NCBI RefSeq assembly: GCF_011758565.1
Contig: NZ_JAAMOX010000001.1
Coordinates: 124,001 to 188,000, forward strand
Length of the DNA: 64,000 nucleotides
Reading direction: 5' to 3'
Origin: Lysinibacter cavernae
Lineage (GTDB): Bacteria > Actinomycetota > Actinomycetes > Actinomycetales > Microbacteriaceae
In this document: in pieces, positions 1 to 7,604 of the stretch
How the letters are laid out: each line of letters begins with the position of its first letter
How positions within the stretch are numbered: the first letter of the stretch is position 1
The notes under the pieces: model-generated
What the model was told of the DNA's origin: nothing
Seen by the model: only the letters and a program-made list of their open reading frames with translations
The model's database searches: none
Made by a program: the position numbers and the translations under genes

Positions 1-486
1 GCACTCATGATCCTGGCCGCGCATCATGGCAACGTTCCCATCATCAACCATGCGATGGACGAAGCGGATGTTGAGACCGCGCTCCGGCATCCGCTGGTGT
101 CCGTCGCAAGCGATGGTGACGAACTCGTGCCGCACGGCGAGGGGGCGACCCATCCCAGGAGCTTTGGTACCTTCCCGCGAGTGCTGGCCAGGTATGTGCG
201 CGAACGTGGGGTGCTGGGTCTCTCGGATGCCGTGCGCAAGATGACCGCGCTTCCCGCGAGCCGACTCGGTCTTGTTGACCGAGGAATCCTGGCTGTTGGC
301 GCGATCGCAGATATCACGGTCTTTGATGCTGATAGCATCGCTGACCTGGCGACATATGACGACCCGTGGCAGGCGGCAACAGGCGTATGTCACGTCCTGA
401 TCGGTGGCAGAATCGCGTTTGCGGATGGCAAACCGGTGGATGCTCGGCACGGCCAGTTGCTGCTCCGGAACGAGGCAAAGGATTGA
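1..486 (+). CDS. N-acyl-D-amino acid deacylase-type amidohydrolase, C-terminal part
   Basis: The frame is open at the left edge, so only the last ~161 residues are present. The segment VASDGDE carries the Asp that serves as catalytic base/metal ligand in D-aminoacylases, and the following HPRSFGTFPRVLARYVRE is a hallmark of that family. The end (GILAVGAIADITVFD, then a short beta-rich tail) is the usual small beta-sandwich of the amidohydrolase superfamily. The family hydrolyses N-acyl-D-amino acids to D-amino acids; the exact substrate (neutral, D-Asp or D-Glu) cannot be read from this fragment. The next gene is convergent 58 bp downstream. Confidence 0.8.
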   Translation, partial: ALMILAAHHGNVPIINHAMDEADVETALRHPLVSVASDGDELVPHGEGATHPRSFGTFPRVLARYVRERGVLGLSDAVRKMTALPASRLGLVDRGILAVGAIADITVFDADSIADLATYDDPWQAATGVCHVLIGGRIAFADGKPVDARHGQLLLRNEAKD

Positions 487-544
487 ACGCTGCTCATGCC
501 GGTGGGGTGAGGCAACGGGCTGCCTGACCCCACCGTTCAGCCGG

Positions 545-2008
545 TTAGGGACGTTTTGCCCCGGTGATAAACGGCGCGCAAACGATGCCGATGGTTGCAG
601 CGATTGCGCCGATGAGGAACGCAGCGTGCGCTCCGGCAAAGAGACCGGCGTCGACGGGCGCGCCACCCTGGGCTTCGGTCGCCGCGATGCCGCTCAGAAC
701 GGTCACAAATATGGTCGTACCTATGGCCCCGCCAAGTTGCTGCCCCGTGTTAAAGATGGCGCTGCCGTGACCGTATAACTTCAGCGGAACCGTGCTGAGT
801 GCCGAAGACAGGAGACCCGTCATGAGCAGTGCGAGGCCGACACTAAAGACCACATGGAACGCCACAACGAGCCAGAGCGGGGTGCCAAGGGTAATGGTGC
901 TGAACAGCCACTGCCCGCTTGCAAGCAGGATGGCACCAGGGATGAGCACAGGACGCGGACCAAACCGGTCAAAGACGCGACCGAAGATTGGCGCAGCAAT
1001 GACCTGGGCAAGTCCGCCAGGGAGCAGCATGAACCCGATGGTCATGGTGCTCAGCCCGGCTCCGTTATGCAAGACAATCGGGATGATCACGACGGTGCCG
1101 AGGAGCGTTCCCATCGCAATCATGATGAGCACAACGCTCAGGGTAAAGGTGCGGTTCTGAAACGGTTTGAGGTTGAGGAGTTCTCGGCCCGTTGGCGCGA
1201 GGCGGAGTTGGCGAACGATAAAGAGGGCAAGTGCAACGAGCCCAATTCCGCCGCTGACCGCTGGCGCTGTTGGTTGTTCAGCTGCAGCTCCGAATGTCGA
1301 GATTGCGTAGACAAGTCCACCAAAGGCGAACGCTGACAACACAACGGAGAAGATATCCACAGGGAGTTTTCTTGCCGATGAGGGAACTCGGATGAAGATG
1401 ATGCCTGCTACCAAAATGAGCAGGGCAAGCGGCGTCATAATTCCGAAGATCCATCGCCACGAGAGCGAACTCACAATGATGCCCGAAACCGTTGGCCCAA
1501 TCGCGGGACCAACCGAAATGACGATTGAGTTGAGCCCCATCACCATTCCTCGGTTTTTCACCGGGACCAGCGACAGCGTGCTGGTCATCAGCAGCGGTAG
1601 GACGATGGCCGTACCGATGGCCTGGATGACGCGGGCAATGAGTAGGATCGCGAAGTTCGGTGCGACGGCAGCAAGGACGAGGCCAACGATGAAGCTGCAG
1701 AGCGCAACAACAAAGAGGCTGCGCTGGGTGAATCGTTGGAGTAGGTAGCCCGTCATCGGGATGACGATAGACATGGTGAGCAGGAATCCCGTAGTGAGCC
1801 ACTGGCCGGCGTCTGCTGAAATGAGAAAGTTTTCCATGATCGCCGGGAGCGCAACGGTGAGGACGGTTTCGTTGAGGATCATGACAAACGCTGCAAGCGC
1901 GAGTGCGCCAATAATTCCGGTGATTTGCCGGGTTGATAGCGTTTGTGCGCTGGGTTGTTCTTTGGCGGCAACTGGGGGAGCGGCCTGTTGTGTGGACGAG
2001 TCCTTCAC
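545..2008 (-). CDS. MFS multidrug exporter, DHA2 (EmrB/QacA-like) family
   Basis: Predicted 487-residue inner-membrane proton antiporter, a normal length for the 14-helix DHA2 group. The N-terminal tail (about 30 residues, Ala/Gln rich) precedes helix 1 with NETVLTVALPAI, typical of DHA2 proteins, and a motif-C-like GPAIGPTVSG lies in helix 5. The start is GTG at 2008, with AGAGGAAATAC as ribosome binding site. It is divergent from a TetR gene 135 bp away, with two matching palindromes between them, so it is almost certainly repressed by that TetR protein. Likely role: export of drugs or other toxic amphiphiles; the substrate is unknown. Confidence 0.88.
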   Translation of the reverse strand: MKDSSTQQAAPPVAAKEQPSAQTLSTRQITGIIGALALAAFVMILNETVLTVALPAIMENFLISADAGQWLTTGFLLTMSIVIPMTGYLLQRFTQRSLFVVALCSFIVGLVLAAVAPNFAILLIARVIQAIGTAIVLPLLMTSTLSLVPVKNRGMVMGLNSIVISVGPAIGPTVSGIIVSSLSWRWIFGIMTPLALLILVAGIIFIRVPSSARKLPVDIFSVVLSAFAFGGLVYAISTFGAAAEQPTAPAVSGGIGLVALALFIVRQLRLAPTGRELLNLKPFQNRTFTLSVVLIMIAMGTLLGTVVIIPIVLHNGAGLSTMTIGFMLLPGGLAQVIAAPIFGRVFDRFGPRPVLIPGAILLASGQWLFSTITLGTPLWLVVAFHVVFSVGLALLMTGLLSSALSTVPLKLYGHGSAIFNTGQQLGGAIGTTIFVTVLSGIAATEAQGGAPVDAGLFAGAHAAFLIGAIAATIGIVCAPFITGAKRP

Positions 2009-2046
2009 GTATTTCCTCTATCTGTTGAATCTGACCGTACAGATAA

Positions 2047-2061
2047 TGTCACACTCTGACA
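2047..2061. promoter_or_regulatory. Operator 1, TGTCA-N5-TGACA palindrome
   Basis: TGTCACACTCTGACA is a dyad (TGTCA/TGACA) in the 135-bp space between the divergent exporter and tetR genes. It reappears as its exact reverse complement at 2080-2094, centre-to-centre 33 bp, about three helical turns. Its GTGACA (read leftwards) could form the -35 box of the exporter promoter. Inferred TetR binding site. Confidence 0.7.
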
Positions 2062-2079
2062 TTTTTCGTAAGTCAAACC

Positions 2080-2094
2080 TGTCAGAGTGTGACA
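2080..2094. promoter_or_regulatory. Operator 2, reverse complement of operator 1; overlaps a tetR promoter
   Basis: TGTCAGAGTGTGACA is the exact reverse complement of operator 1 and itself a TGTCA-N5-TGACA dyad. GTGACA at 2089-2094 with TACAGT at 2111-2116 (16-nt spacer) would make a rightward promoter for tetR, so bound repressor would block its own gene as well. Confidence 0.7.
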
Positions 2095-2143
2095 ATTTTT
2101 CTTGAGTCGCTACAGTGAGGTGAGCGAGAAGGGCATTCACAGC

Positions 2144-2785
2144 ATGGGCACACGCGAGCAGAATCGAATCCAGACCGTTCTTGCAATGCAACGGGCGACT
2201 CTTGATCTTGTTGAGCGGCAGGGACTCGCCGCGACAACCATCGGTCAAATCGCCGCGAACGTCGGGGTATCTGAGCGCACCTTTTTTCGTTATTTCTCGT
2301 CAAAAGAGCACGCGATTCTGCCTGGGCATCACGACCTGACCGATGCCCTCGTCTCAAGTGATATTGTGCCGGGCGAACGAAGCGATATGTTGAAGAACCT
2401 GTTGCAGATCAGCAGAACATTCTTTGCAAACGAGGTTGATCGCCAAGAGTTTCGACGGATTTCTCGACTGCTTGTTAACGAACCAGAACTCATGGGGGCG
2501 GTCACCCGGCAAGAGCGGGCCCTCGTGTCCGAACTCAGCCCGGTGCTTGAGCGCAAGGCAAACCTGTCGTTTATGCAAGCGCTTCTCCTCGCCGAAACCG
2601 TTGTGGTTGCGTGGCGCGTGGCCTGGCTCTCATATGCGCACGACGAGGTAAACGGTGGGGATGCCGATCCGCTCGCGTTATTTGATCAGACGATGATCGA
2701 GCTCGGTGCGGATGCGGACAGTGCTGATGCGGGAGTTGTCGCCGCGGGAAGTGCCGACGCTGGAGTTGCGAGCTCGGGTCGTTAA
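2144..2785 (+). CDS. TetR-family repressor of the adjacent exporter
   Basis: 213-residue regulator. The N-terminal helix-turn-helix is clear: residues 1-55 include TTIGQIAANVGVSERTFFRYF followed by SSKEHAI, the classic TetR DNA-binding core. The C-terminal part is the variable ligand-binding and dimer domain, ending in a low-complexity Ala/Gly/Asp tail (SADAGVVAAGSADAG). I place the start at ATG 2144, preceded by GAGAAGGG; a TTG at 2102 in the same frame is less likely because it lies inside the promoter region. Divergent from the MFS gene and flanked by two identical palindromic operators, it is probably an autoregulated local repressor released by an exporter substrate. Confidence 0.87.
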   Translation: MGTREQNRIQTVLAMQRATLDLVERQGLAATTIGQIAANVGVSERTFFRYFSSKEHAILPGHHDLTDALVSSDIVPGERSDMLKNLLQISRTFFANEVDRQEFRRISRLLVNEPELMGAVTRQERALVSELSPVLERKANLSFMQALLLAETVVVAWRVAWLSYAHDEVNGGDADPLALFDQTMIELGADADSADAGVVAAGSADAGVASSGR

Positions 2786-2860
2786 CCCGGCGGGCTAGGT
2801 GTTCTCTCCGCGATATTGAGCGGGCGTTTGGAAGCCCAGACTTGTTGGGGTTGAACGCAA

Positions 2861-2888
2861 GATGCCCGGTCTCGAGAGACCGGGCATC
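2861..2888. terminator. Bidirectional hairpin terminator
   Basis: GATGCCCGGTCTC and GAGACCGGGCATC form a perfect 13-bp stem with a 2-nt centre. It lies between the end of tetR (+) and the 3' end of the tRNA gene (-), so it can stop transcription from both sides. There is no long T run on either flank. Confidence 0.75.
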
Positions 2889-2910
2889 TTGTACCGCTAT
2901 GCGATGTTCG

Positions 2911-2984
2911 TTGCGGGGGCAGGATTTGAACCTACGACCTCCGGGTTATGAGCCCGGCGAGCTACCGAACTGCTCCACCCCGCG
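2911..2984 (-). tRNA. tRNA-fMet (initiator), anticodon CAT
   Basis: The reverse strand folds as a full cloverleaf: acceptor CGCGGGG with CCCCGCA, anticodon loop CTCATAA, T arm GGTTCAAATCC. Initiator features are visible: a C1-A72 mismatch at the acceptor end and three consecutive G-C pairs at the bottom of the anticodon stem (GGG/CCC). The CCA end is not encoded, so 74 nt are genomic and CCA must be added. Confidence 0.95.
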
Positions 2985-2989
2985 GTACA

Positions 2990-3357
2990 AGAACTAACTC
3001 TAGCACGGACTTAACCGTGCTCGTGACCGTCCTGTTTGGAACGCATGAACACGAGTCGCCTCCCCATAGCAGTCGCGGCAGGTAGCTAGGAAACGGGTTT
3101 CACGTCCTGTTGATAAACCGCCAATTGTGCCCGCTATGTGACGGAACCAATGACGGACTGCCCCATGAAATCGGGCCCGACTTTCGTCAATCGATGATGC
3201 TCGGCGAGAAATCTACCAAGCCTGTGGAGAGCTTCAATCCGATGACTCCGTTCACGTCAAGCTCGACTCACCGTTGTGACGGGTGCGGTGGCCGTGTGAT
3301 TTGCGCGGACACGTCTCGCGCATCCGCACAATTTGAGTCAACAGTGAGGAGTCAAGA
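2990..3357. other. Intergenic region, no gene seen
   Basis: A 6-bp hairpin (GCACGG/CCGTGC, 3003-3020) lies just upstream of the tRNA gene. A ribosome binding site (TGAGGAG, 3345-3351) serves the next gene. Possible reading frames here lack family features and run into the next gene in another frame. I see no other signal. Confidence 0.5.
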
Positions 3358-5892
3358 GTGTTGCGAAGACAGCGGAACGCAGGTGCGGTTGGGCAGATAT
3401 CGCAAGCGAGGTGCCGGAAACGGCAACCGCCGTATCCGGGTCCCGCTCGGGCACGAACGCGGCGCCGGCACCTCGGCCTTGTGCGAGGGAGCCTGCTCAG
3501 CATTGGTTGCGTGTTGCTCGGAACACTCATCATGCCAACTGCGTCAGCTCAGGCGGTGCTGCAGCCTGGGCCTGGATACTCGCTCACGGTGTACAACAAC
3601 CTGACGATGTTTGGCGGATACGTTGCACCGGACGGGTCAATCGCCTACTGCCTCGAATGGGGCAAGTATGCGCCAACCGAAGCGTCTTGGCCAACGGTGG
3701 ATGCCGGTGTCCTTGCCGATTACAACGCATGGGGCGCTGCCGAGCTGGCGCGAATTAACTTCATCGTTTCAACCTGGGGGCAAACACAAGACCCGGTTCA
3801 GGCTGCGGCCACGGCTCTCTCGATCTGGACACGGCATCCGAGCTCTGCCACCGCATCCGTGCCAGATTATTCCGACGGACACTGGGCGCTCGCAGAAGCA
3901 ATACCCGATCCCGCCGTGCGCGGCCAGGTGATTGCTCTCAAAGACCAAATTCTTGCCGCGGCCAACGCCTACAACCCAACACCGGTTGCGGGAGTAGGCG
4001 AGCTCGGGCTCACCCTCGATCGTCAGATTGCCGAGCGTGGCATCGTCTCCGTTCGAGGAGTGCCAGAGGATGCAACCGGAACGCTGGCATTTACCGGTGC
4101 TTCCGCGAGCGACACCGGCGCACGGATGGTTTCGGGGGTACGCAACGGCTCCGTCGTGAACTTCACGATGCACGAAGCCGACAACAAGCTCAACAGCCTT
4201 CAGGTGGGCATCAGCGGAGTCTTTTCAACCCCAGATCGTCCATCGTCCGAAATTCGAGTGTGGCGCACGGCGCAGAACGCCCAAGATGTTGCGAGCCCCG
4301 GGCCAAAGCATCCCGGCACTCGGTTTGAATTGACCAACGCTGCAACGCGTGAGGGGCTCTATTTTGAGCCAACCGTGGTGACGCAGGTGCCGAGCGAGCG
4401 CGTTGAGCGAGGAACGACGTTCAGCGACACCGTGAAGTTCTCGCTTGCTGAAGGCAGCCGCCCCTGGCGTCGGCTCGTCTCGGGAGAATACATTCCCGTT
4501 ACCGCCGTCTGCCGGGCCTACGGTCCAACCCTTGAACGGCCTGCCGTTTCTGCATTGCCTCCAGACGATGCGGTTCCGATCGGTCAACCGATCAGCGTGA
4601 CAAGCGCCTCTCACCTCGATCCAACGACGCAGTGGCTGCCAGTGGACTTTGGCGTGGCCGCTGAACAGGCCGGTTATTACACCTATGTGTGTTCCGTCGA
4701 CGCAGCCGAGCAGGCCGACGAACGGGCGGTACAAGCGATCCAACCCAATTACCACTACCAACACGAATACGGACTCGCCGCCGAAACGCAGTTCACGCGC
4801 TCGCAGATTCGATTTCGTACGCAACTTGACGAGGCCTCCGTTGCGCCTGGTGACGCCGTTCAGGACACCATTACGCCGTTTCTCGAAGGCGGAGGATGGG
4901 TCGAGCGAGATGGCGAGCCTGTGCCCGTGGTGCTCAGAGGCACACGTTATTTCAGCGAGACTGAGCCGGTTCGCTCGCCTGTCGCTCCAGCTGTTCGTGA
5001 AGGGCCCAGCGTTACGGAGGAGTCAACCGCCACCGGAGCCGACCCAGCGCACACTTCGGACGATTCAACTCCTCCAGAGCCGTCAATAACGGACGAAGGC
5101 ACCCCAGTTTCCGAAGAGCCCCGGGTGACGGTCATTGGCGAGACCCTGATCGAGCTGCATGGTCTCGAGGCTGTGACAACCGAGGCCCTGCAGACGCCGA
5201 CAACTGCCGGATGGCTGACCTTCCAATGGTGCGTCTATGACGAGGACCAGCCAGATCACCTCGCCGGACTTGTTGAGGAATGGTGTGATGACTATGGGGT
5301 GCCAGAAGAAACGGTTCAGCTGCGCTGGCCAACCGTGACAACTGAAGCATCTCCTACGGTTGTCGTTCCTGGCGATGGGGGAGACTCCGCTGCTGTTGTC
5401 GGGGAGATTCCGACGCACCCCGACACGGAACTCCTCCTCACCTTTGAGCTGTTCAGAGCTTCGGGCGAACAGCCAACGTGTGCCGCAGAAGAACGGGTCT
5501 TTGACACCTCCGACAGGCCAATCCGTGTTGACCGCGAAGGCAATTTTTCGAGTCCGAGCTATCGATACGAAAAAGCAGGCACTTACTACTGGGTCGAAAC
5601 GCTCGCCTGGCAGAACAGTGCAACGGGCGAGGGCGACATCATCCATGTTGGTGCGTGCGGCCTGCCAAACGAGACAACAGTGGCAACGCTGCCGCCCCCA
5701 GAAACGCCCCTGACGGTGACTGGCCTTGCGCTCGGCGGAATGACCCCGTGGCTCGGTTCGCTCGGAACTGCCTGCCTCGCACTTGGTTCATTGCTCACCG
5801 ACAAACGCCACAAACCGGGGCGTGGCCAGAAGCGAAAGCGCGTTGGCTGGCGCGCTCCGATCTCAGGGAGGCGCCGCGCCGTAATCGCTTGA
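3358..5892 (+). CDS. Large secreted, cell-surface anchored protein with Ig-like modules
   Basis: 844 residues from GTG, with TGAGGAG at good spacing. The long basic N-region (residues 1-45) plus hydrophobic core LLSIGCVLLGTLIMPTASA (46-64) is an extended signal peptide. The first domain (about 67-205) has SIAYCLEWGKYAPT with Cys98 and later ALSIW, resembling actinobacterial thioester-type adhesin domains, but the Gln needed for an internal thioester is not evident. Repeated beta modules with an F-x-D-T-V/D-A-V-Q-D pattern begin near 348 and 491 and another near 686; an Asp/Glu/Pro/Thr-rich linker spans about 540-590. The C-terminus has LPPPETPLTVTG (778-789), a hydrophobic stretch and a Lys/Arg-rich tail, like a sortase signal but without a standard LPXTG. 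Probably an adhesin or surface-layer protein; function unknown. Confidence 0.72.
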   Translation: MLRRQRNAGAVGQISQARCRKRQPPYPGPARARTRRRHLGLVRGSLLSIGCVLLGTLIMPTASAQAVLQPGPGYSLTVYNNLTMFGGYVAPDGSIAYCLEWGKYAPTEASWPTVDAGVLADYNAWGAAELARINFIVSTWGQTQDPVQAAATALSIWTRHPSSATASVPDYSDGHWALAEAIPDPAVRGQVIALKDQILAAANAYNPTPVAGVGELGLTLDRQIAERGIVSVRGVPEDATGTLAFTGASASDTGARMVSGVRNGSVVNFTMHEADNKLNSLQVGISGVFSTPDRPSSEIRVWRTAQNAQDVASPGPKHPGTRFELTNAATREGLYFEPTVVTQVPSERVERGTTFSDTVKFSLAEGSRPWRRLVSGEYIPVTAVCRAYGPTLERPAVSALPPDDAVPIGQPISVTSASHLDPTTQWLPVDFGVAAEQAGYYTYVCSVDAAEQADERAVQAIQPNYHYQHEYGLAAETQFTRSQIRFRTQLDEASVAPGDAVQDTITPFLEGGGWVERDGEPVPVVLRGTRYFSETEPVRSPVAPAVREGPSVTEESTATGADPAHTSDDSTPPEPSITDEGTPVSEEPRVTVIGETLIELHGLEAVTTEALQTPTTAGWLTFQWCVYDEDQPDHLAGLVEEWCDDYGVPEETVQLRWPTVTTEASPTVVVPGDGGDSAAVVGEIPTHPDTELLLTFELFRASGEQPTCAAEERVFDTSDRPIRVDREGNFSSPSYRYEKAGTYYWVETLAWQNSATGEGDIIHVGACGLPNETTVATLPPPETPLTVTGLALGGMTPWLGSLGTACLALGSLLTDKRHKPGRGQKRKRVGWRAPISGRRRAVIA

Positions 5893-5908
5893 TCGTTTCG
5901 GCGAGCCA

Positions 5909-5947
5909 ACGGCCGCCATGTTGTGTCATCTGCAGCATGGCGGCCGT
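5909..5947 (+). terminator. Hairpin terminator after the surface-protein gene
   Basis: ACGGCCGCCATG (5909-5920) and CATGGCGGCCGT (5936-5947) form a perfect 12-bp stem with a 15-nt loop, 16 nt after the stop codon. A TATAGT box at 5968-5973 follows and may be the -10 of the next gene. Confidence 0.65.
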
Positions 5948-6011
5948 CACCCGCGCCGCGCCGGCCCTATAGTGAAGATACAAAACCGCAAACCGCGACC
6001 AGGGGGCAGCC

Positions 6012-6668
6012 ATGTCAGACTCAGCAGCACAATTTGCACAGTCCGTTCGAACGGGAGTCAAAGCCATCTGGTGGCTCTACCTCCTCCGCGGAATCTTCGC
6101 CGTCATCTTTGGAATCGTGGCGCTCAGTTGGCCGGGCCTCGTGACCAACGTGCTCGCGTACATTATCGGGTTCTACCTCATCCTTGACGGAATCTTCCTG
6201 ATTGGCGGAGCAATCTCTCAGCGCAAAGACTTGCCAGGATGGGGCTGGACGCTAGCCCAGGGTGCCCTCACCACGCTTGCCGGAATCTTCATCGTCATTC
6301 TCCCAGCCTGGGCAGCGGCCCTCGTTGGTGGTTTCCTGATCTGGACACTCATCATCTGGTCGGTTGTCGCCGGCATCTACGGAGTTGTTGCATCGCTGAA
6401 ATCTCGTTCGATCAACCCTCGCTGGGGCTGGTCGCTCGTGAGCAACATCCTCACGATCGTGCTGAGTATCGTTGTTGCGGCAATCGCCATCGCCGACCCA
6501 TCATTCGCCATCCACGCGCTTGTCTGGATTGCCGGATTCTGGGCGCTCGTGCTGGGAATCGGGCTGGTTATTATTGCCTTCCGCGTTCGCAAAGAGGTCA
6601 AAGCGCTCGGCGACGGACTCGCAGAGGCAGCACTGCGGAGCAACGGCACCATCCCTCCAGCCGTCTAA
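6012..6668 (+). CDS. HdeD/DUF308 family membrane protein
   Basis: 218 residues and mostly hydrophobic, with six likely membrane segments in three hairpin pairs. Phrases such as LRGIFAVIFGIVALSWPGL and YLILDGIFLIGG are typical of the DUF308/HdeD family, named after an E. coli acid-resistance membrane protein. The start is ATG 6012 with AGGGGG upstream and a TATAGT box 39 nt before it. It appears to be a single-gene unit. The biochemical role of actinobacterial members is not established. Confidence 0.85.
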   Translation: MSDSAAQFAQSVRTGVKAIWWLYLLRGIFAVIFGIVALSWPGLVTNVLAYIIGFYLILDGIFLIGGAISQRKDLPGWGWTLAQGALTTLAGIFIVILPAWAAALVGGFLIWTLIIWSVVAGIYGVVASLKSRSINPRWGWSLVSNILTIVLSIVVAAIAIADPSFAIHALVWIAGFWALVLGIGLVIIAFRVRKEVKALGDGLAEAALRSNGTIPPAV

Positions 6669-6707
6669 TTCTCCCAACGGCGAGGCCGCGGAACACGCGG
6701 TCTCGCC

Positions 6708-6713
6708 TAGGCT
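6708..6713 (+). promoter_or_regulatory. -10 box TAGGCT of a leaderless start
   Basis: TAGGCT is followed by exactly six bases and then ATG 6720; the GGAACC between is too close to act as a normal ribosome binding site. Confidence 0.5.
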
Positions 6714-6719
6714 GGAACC

Positions 6720-7541
6720 ATGAGCACACTTGACGTCGCTGTTGTCCAGTTCAATCCGACAGATAACTGGGCCGAAAACCTCGTCACCGTCGAGCGGTAC
6801 GCCACAGAAGCGGCTGGTGCAGGCGCTCAGTTCGTGGTTTTCCCCGAATACTCCTCGGTCTTCACGAAGCGGCTCGGCCAGCACACGGTAGACACCGCCC
6901 AACCCGTTGACGGACCATTTGTAACGGGTCTCCAGGCGATCGCCGCGGCCCTTGGCATCCACCTTGTTGCCGGAATCGTTGAGGCGCTTGACCCAGAGGA
7001 CGAGCCGAATCGGTGTGCAAACACCCTCATCGCGATAGATCCCACGGGCAAGCTTGTGGCCACCTATCGCAAGCTTCACCTCTATGACGCGTTTGGTCAG
7101 CGTGAAAGCGACTGGGTCGCGCCTGGCGCAATCGAAGACGCTCCCGTTTTTGATGTTGGCGGATGTACGGTTGGTCTTCAGACCTGCTACGACATCCGCT
7201 TCCCCGAAGTGAGTCGGTGGCTTGTGGATGCCGGAGCCACGTTGCTCGTTGTGCCGGCCGAGTGGGTTGCCGGCGATCTCAAGACCACCCATTGGCAGAC
7301 GCTACTGGCAGCAAGGGCAATCGAGAACACCGTCTTCGTCGCTGCCGCTGACCATGCACCGCCGGTTGCCGTTGGACATTCCGCCATTATCGACCCGCGT
7401 GGAGTGACTCTTGCTTCGCTGGCAGACGAAGAAGGCATCGCCTCCGCGACTCTTGAGACCCAGACACTCGAGGAAGTCCGCACCGTGAACCCCGCGTTGA
7501 GCCTGCGTCGTTTTGAAGTTGCGCCTCGCGGTAAGGCCTGA
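6720..7541 (+). CDS. Nitrilase-superfamily carbon-nitrogen hydrolase
   Basis: 273 residues. The catalytic Glu-Lys-Cys triad is visible: Glu43 in VFPEYSS, Lys118 in TYRKLHLYDAF, and Cys156 in LQTCYDIRFPE. The combination RKLHLYDAF plus TCYDIRFPE fits the Nit/deaminated-glutathione amidase and omega-amidase branch more than true nitrilases. Such enzymes hydrolyse omega-amides of alpha-keto acids or deaminated glutathione. The next gene downstream is a class I aminotransferase (convergent), which would generate 2-oxo-acid amides, so a paired metabolite-repair role is plausible but unproven. Probably transcribed leaderless from TAGGCT at 6708. Confidence 0.85.
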   Translation: MSTLDVAVVQFNPTDNWAENLVTVERYATEAAGAGAQFVVFPEYSSVFTKRLGQHTVDTAQPVDGPFVTGLQAIAAALGIHLVAGIVEALDPEDEPNRCANTLIAIDPTGKLVATYRKLHLYDAFGQRESDWVAPGAIEDAPVFDVGGCTVGLQTCYDIRFPEVSRWLVDAGATLLVVPAEWVAGDLKTTHWQTLLAARAIENTVFVAAADHAPPVAVGHSAIIDPRGVTLASLADEEGIASATLETQTLEEVRTVNPALSLRRFEVAPRGKA

Positions 7542-7604
7542 GCACCAGACTCTGCCTCGAACCCAGCCACAACATCCCGTGGCGCTTCCCCCAGTACGAC
7601 TGCG

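Noticed and set aside
3110-3604. Open frame with Cys pairs (CPLCDG, CDGCGG) upstream of the surface-protein gene
   Set aside because: It runs 247 bases into the surface-protein gene in another frame, has no ribosome binding site and resembles no family.
6501-7292. 263-codon open frame opposite the HdeD and nitrilase genes
   Set aside because: It is antisense to two well-supported genes and reads as low-information sequence typical of high-G+C shadows.
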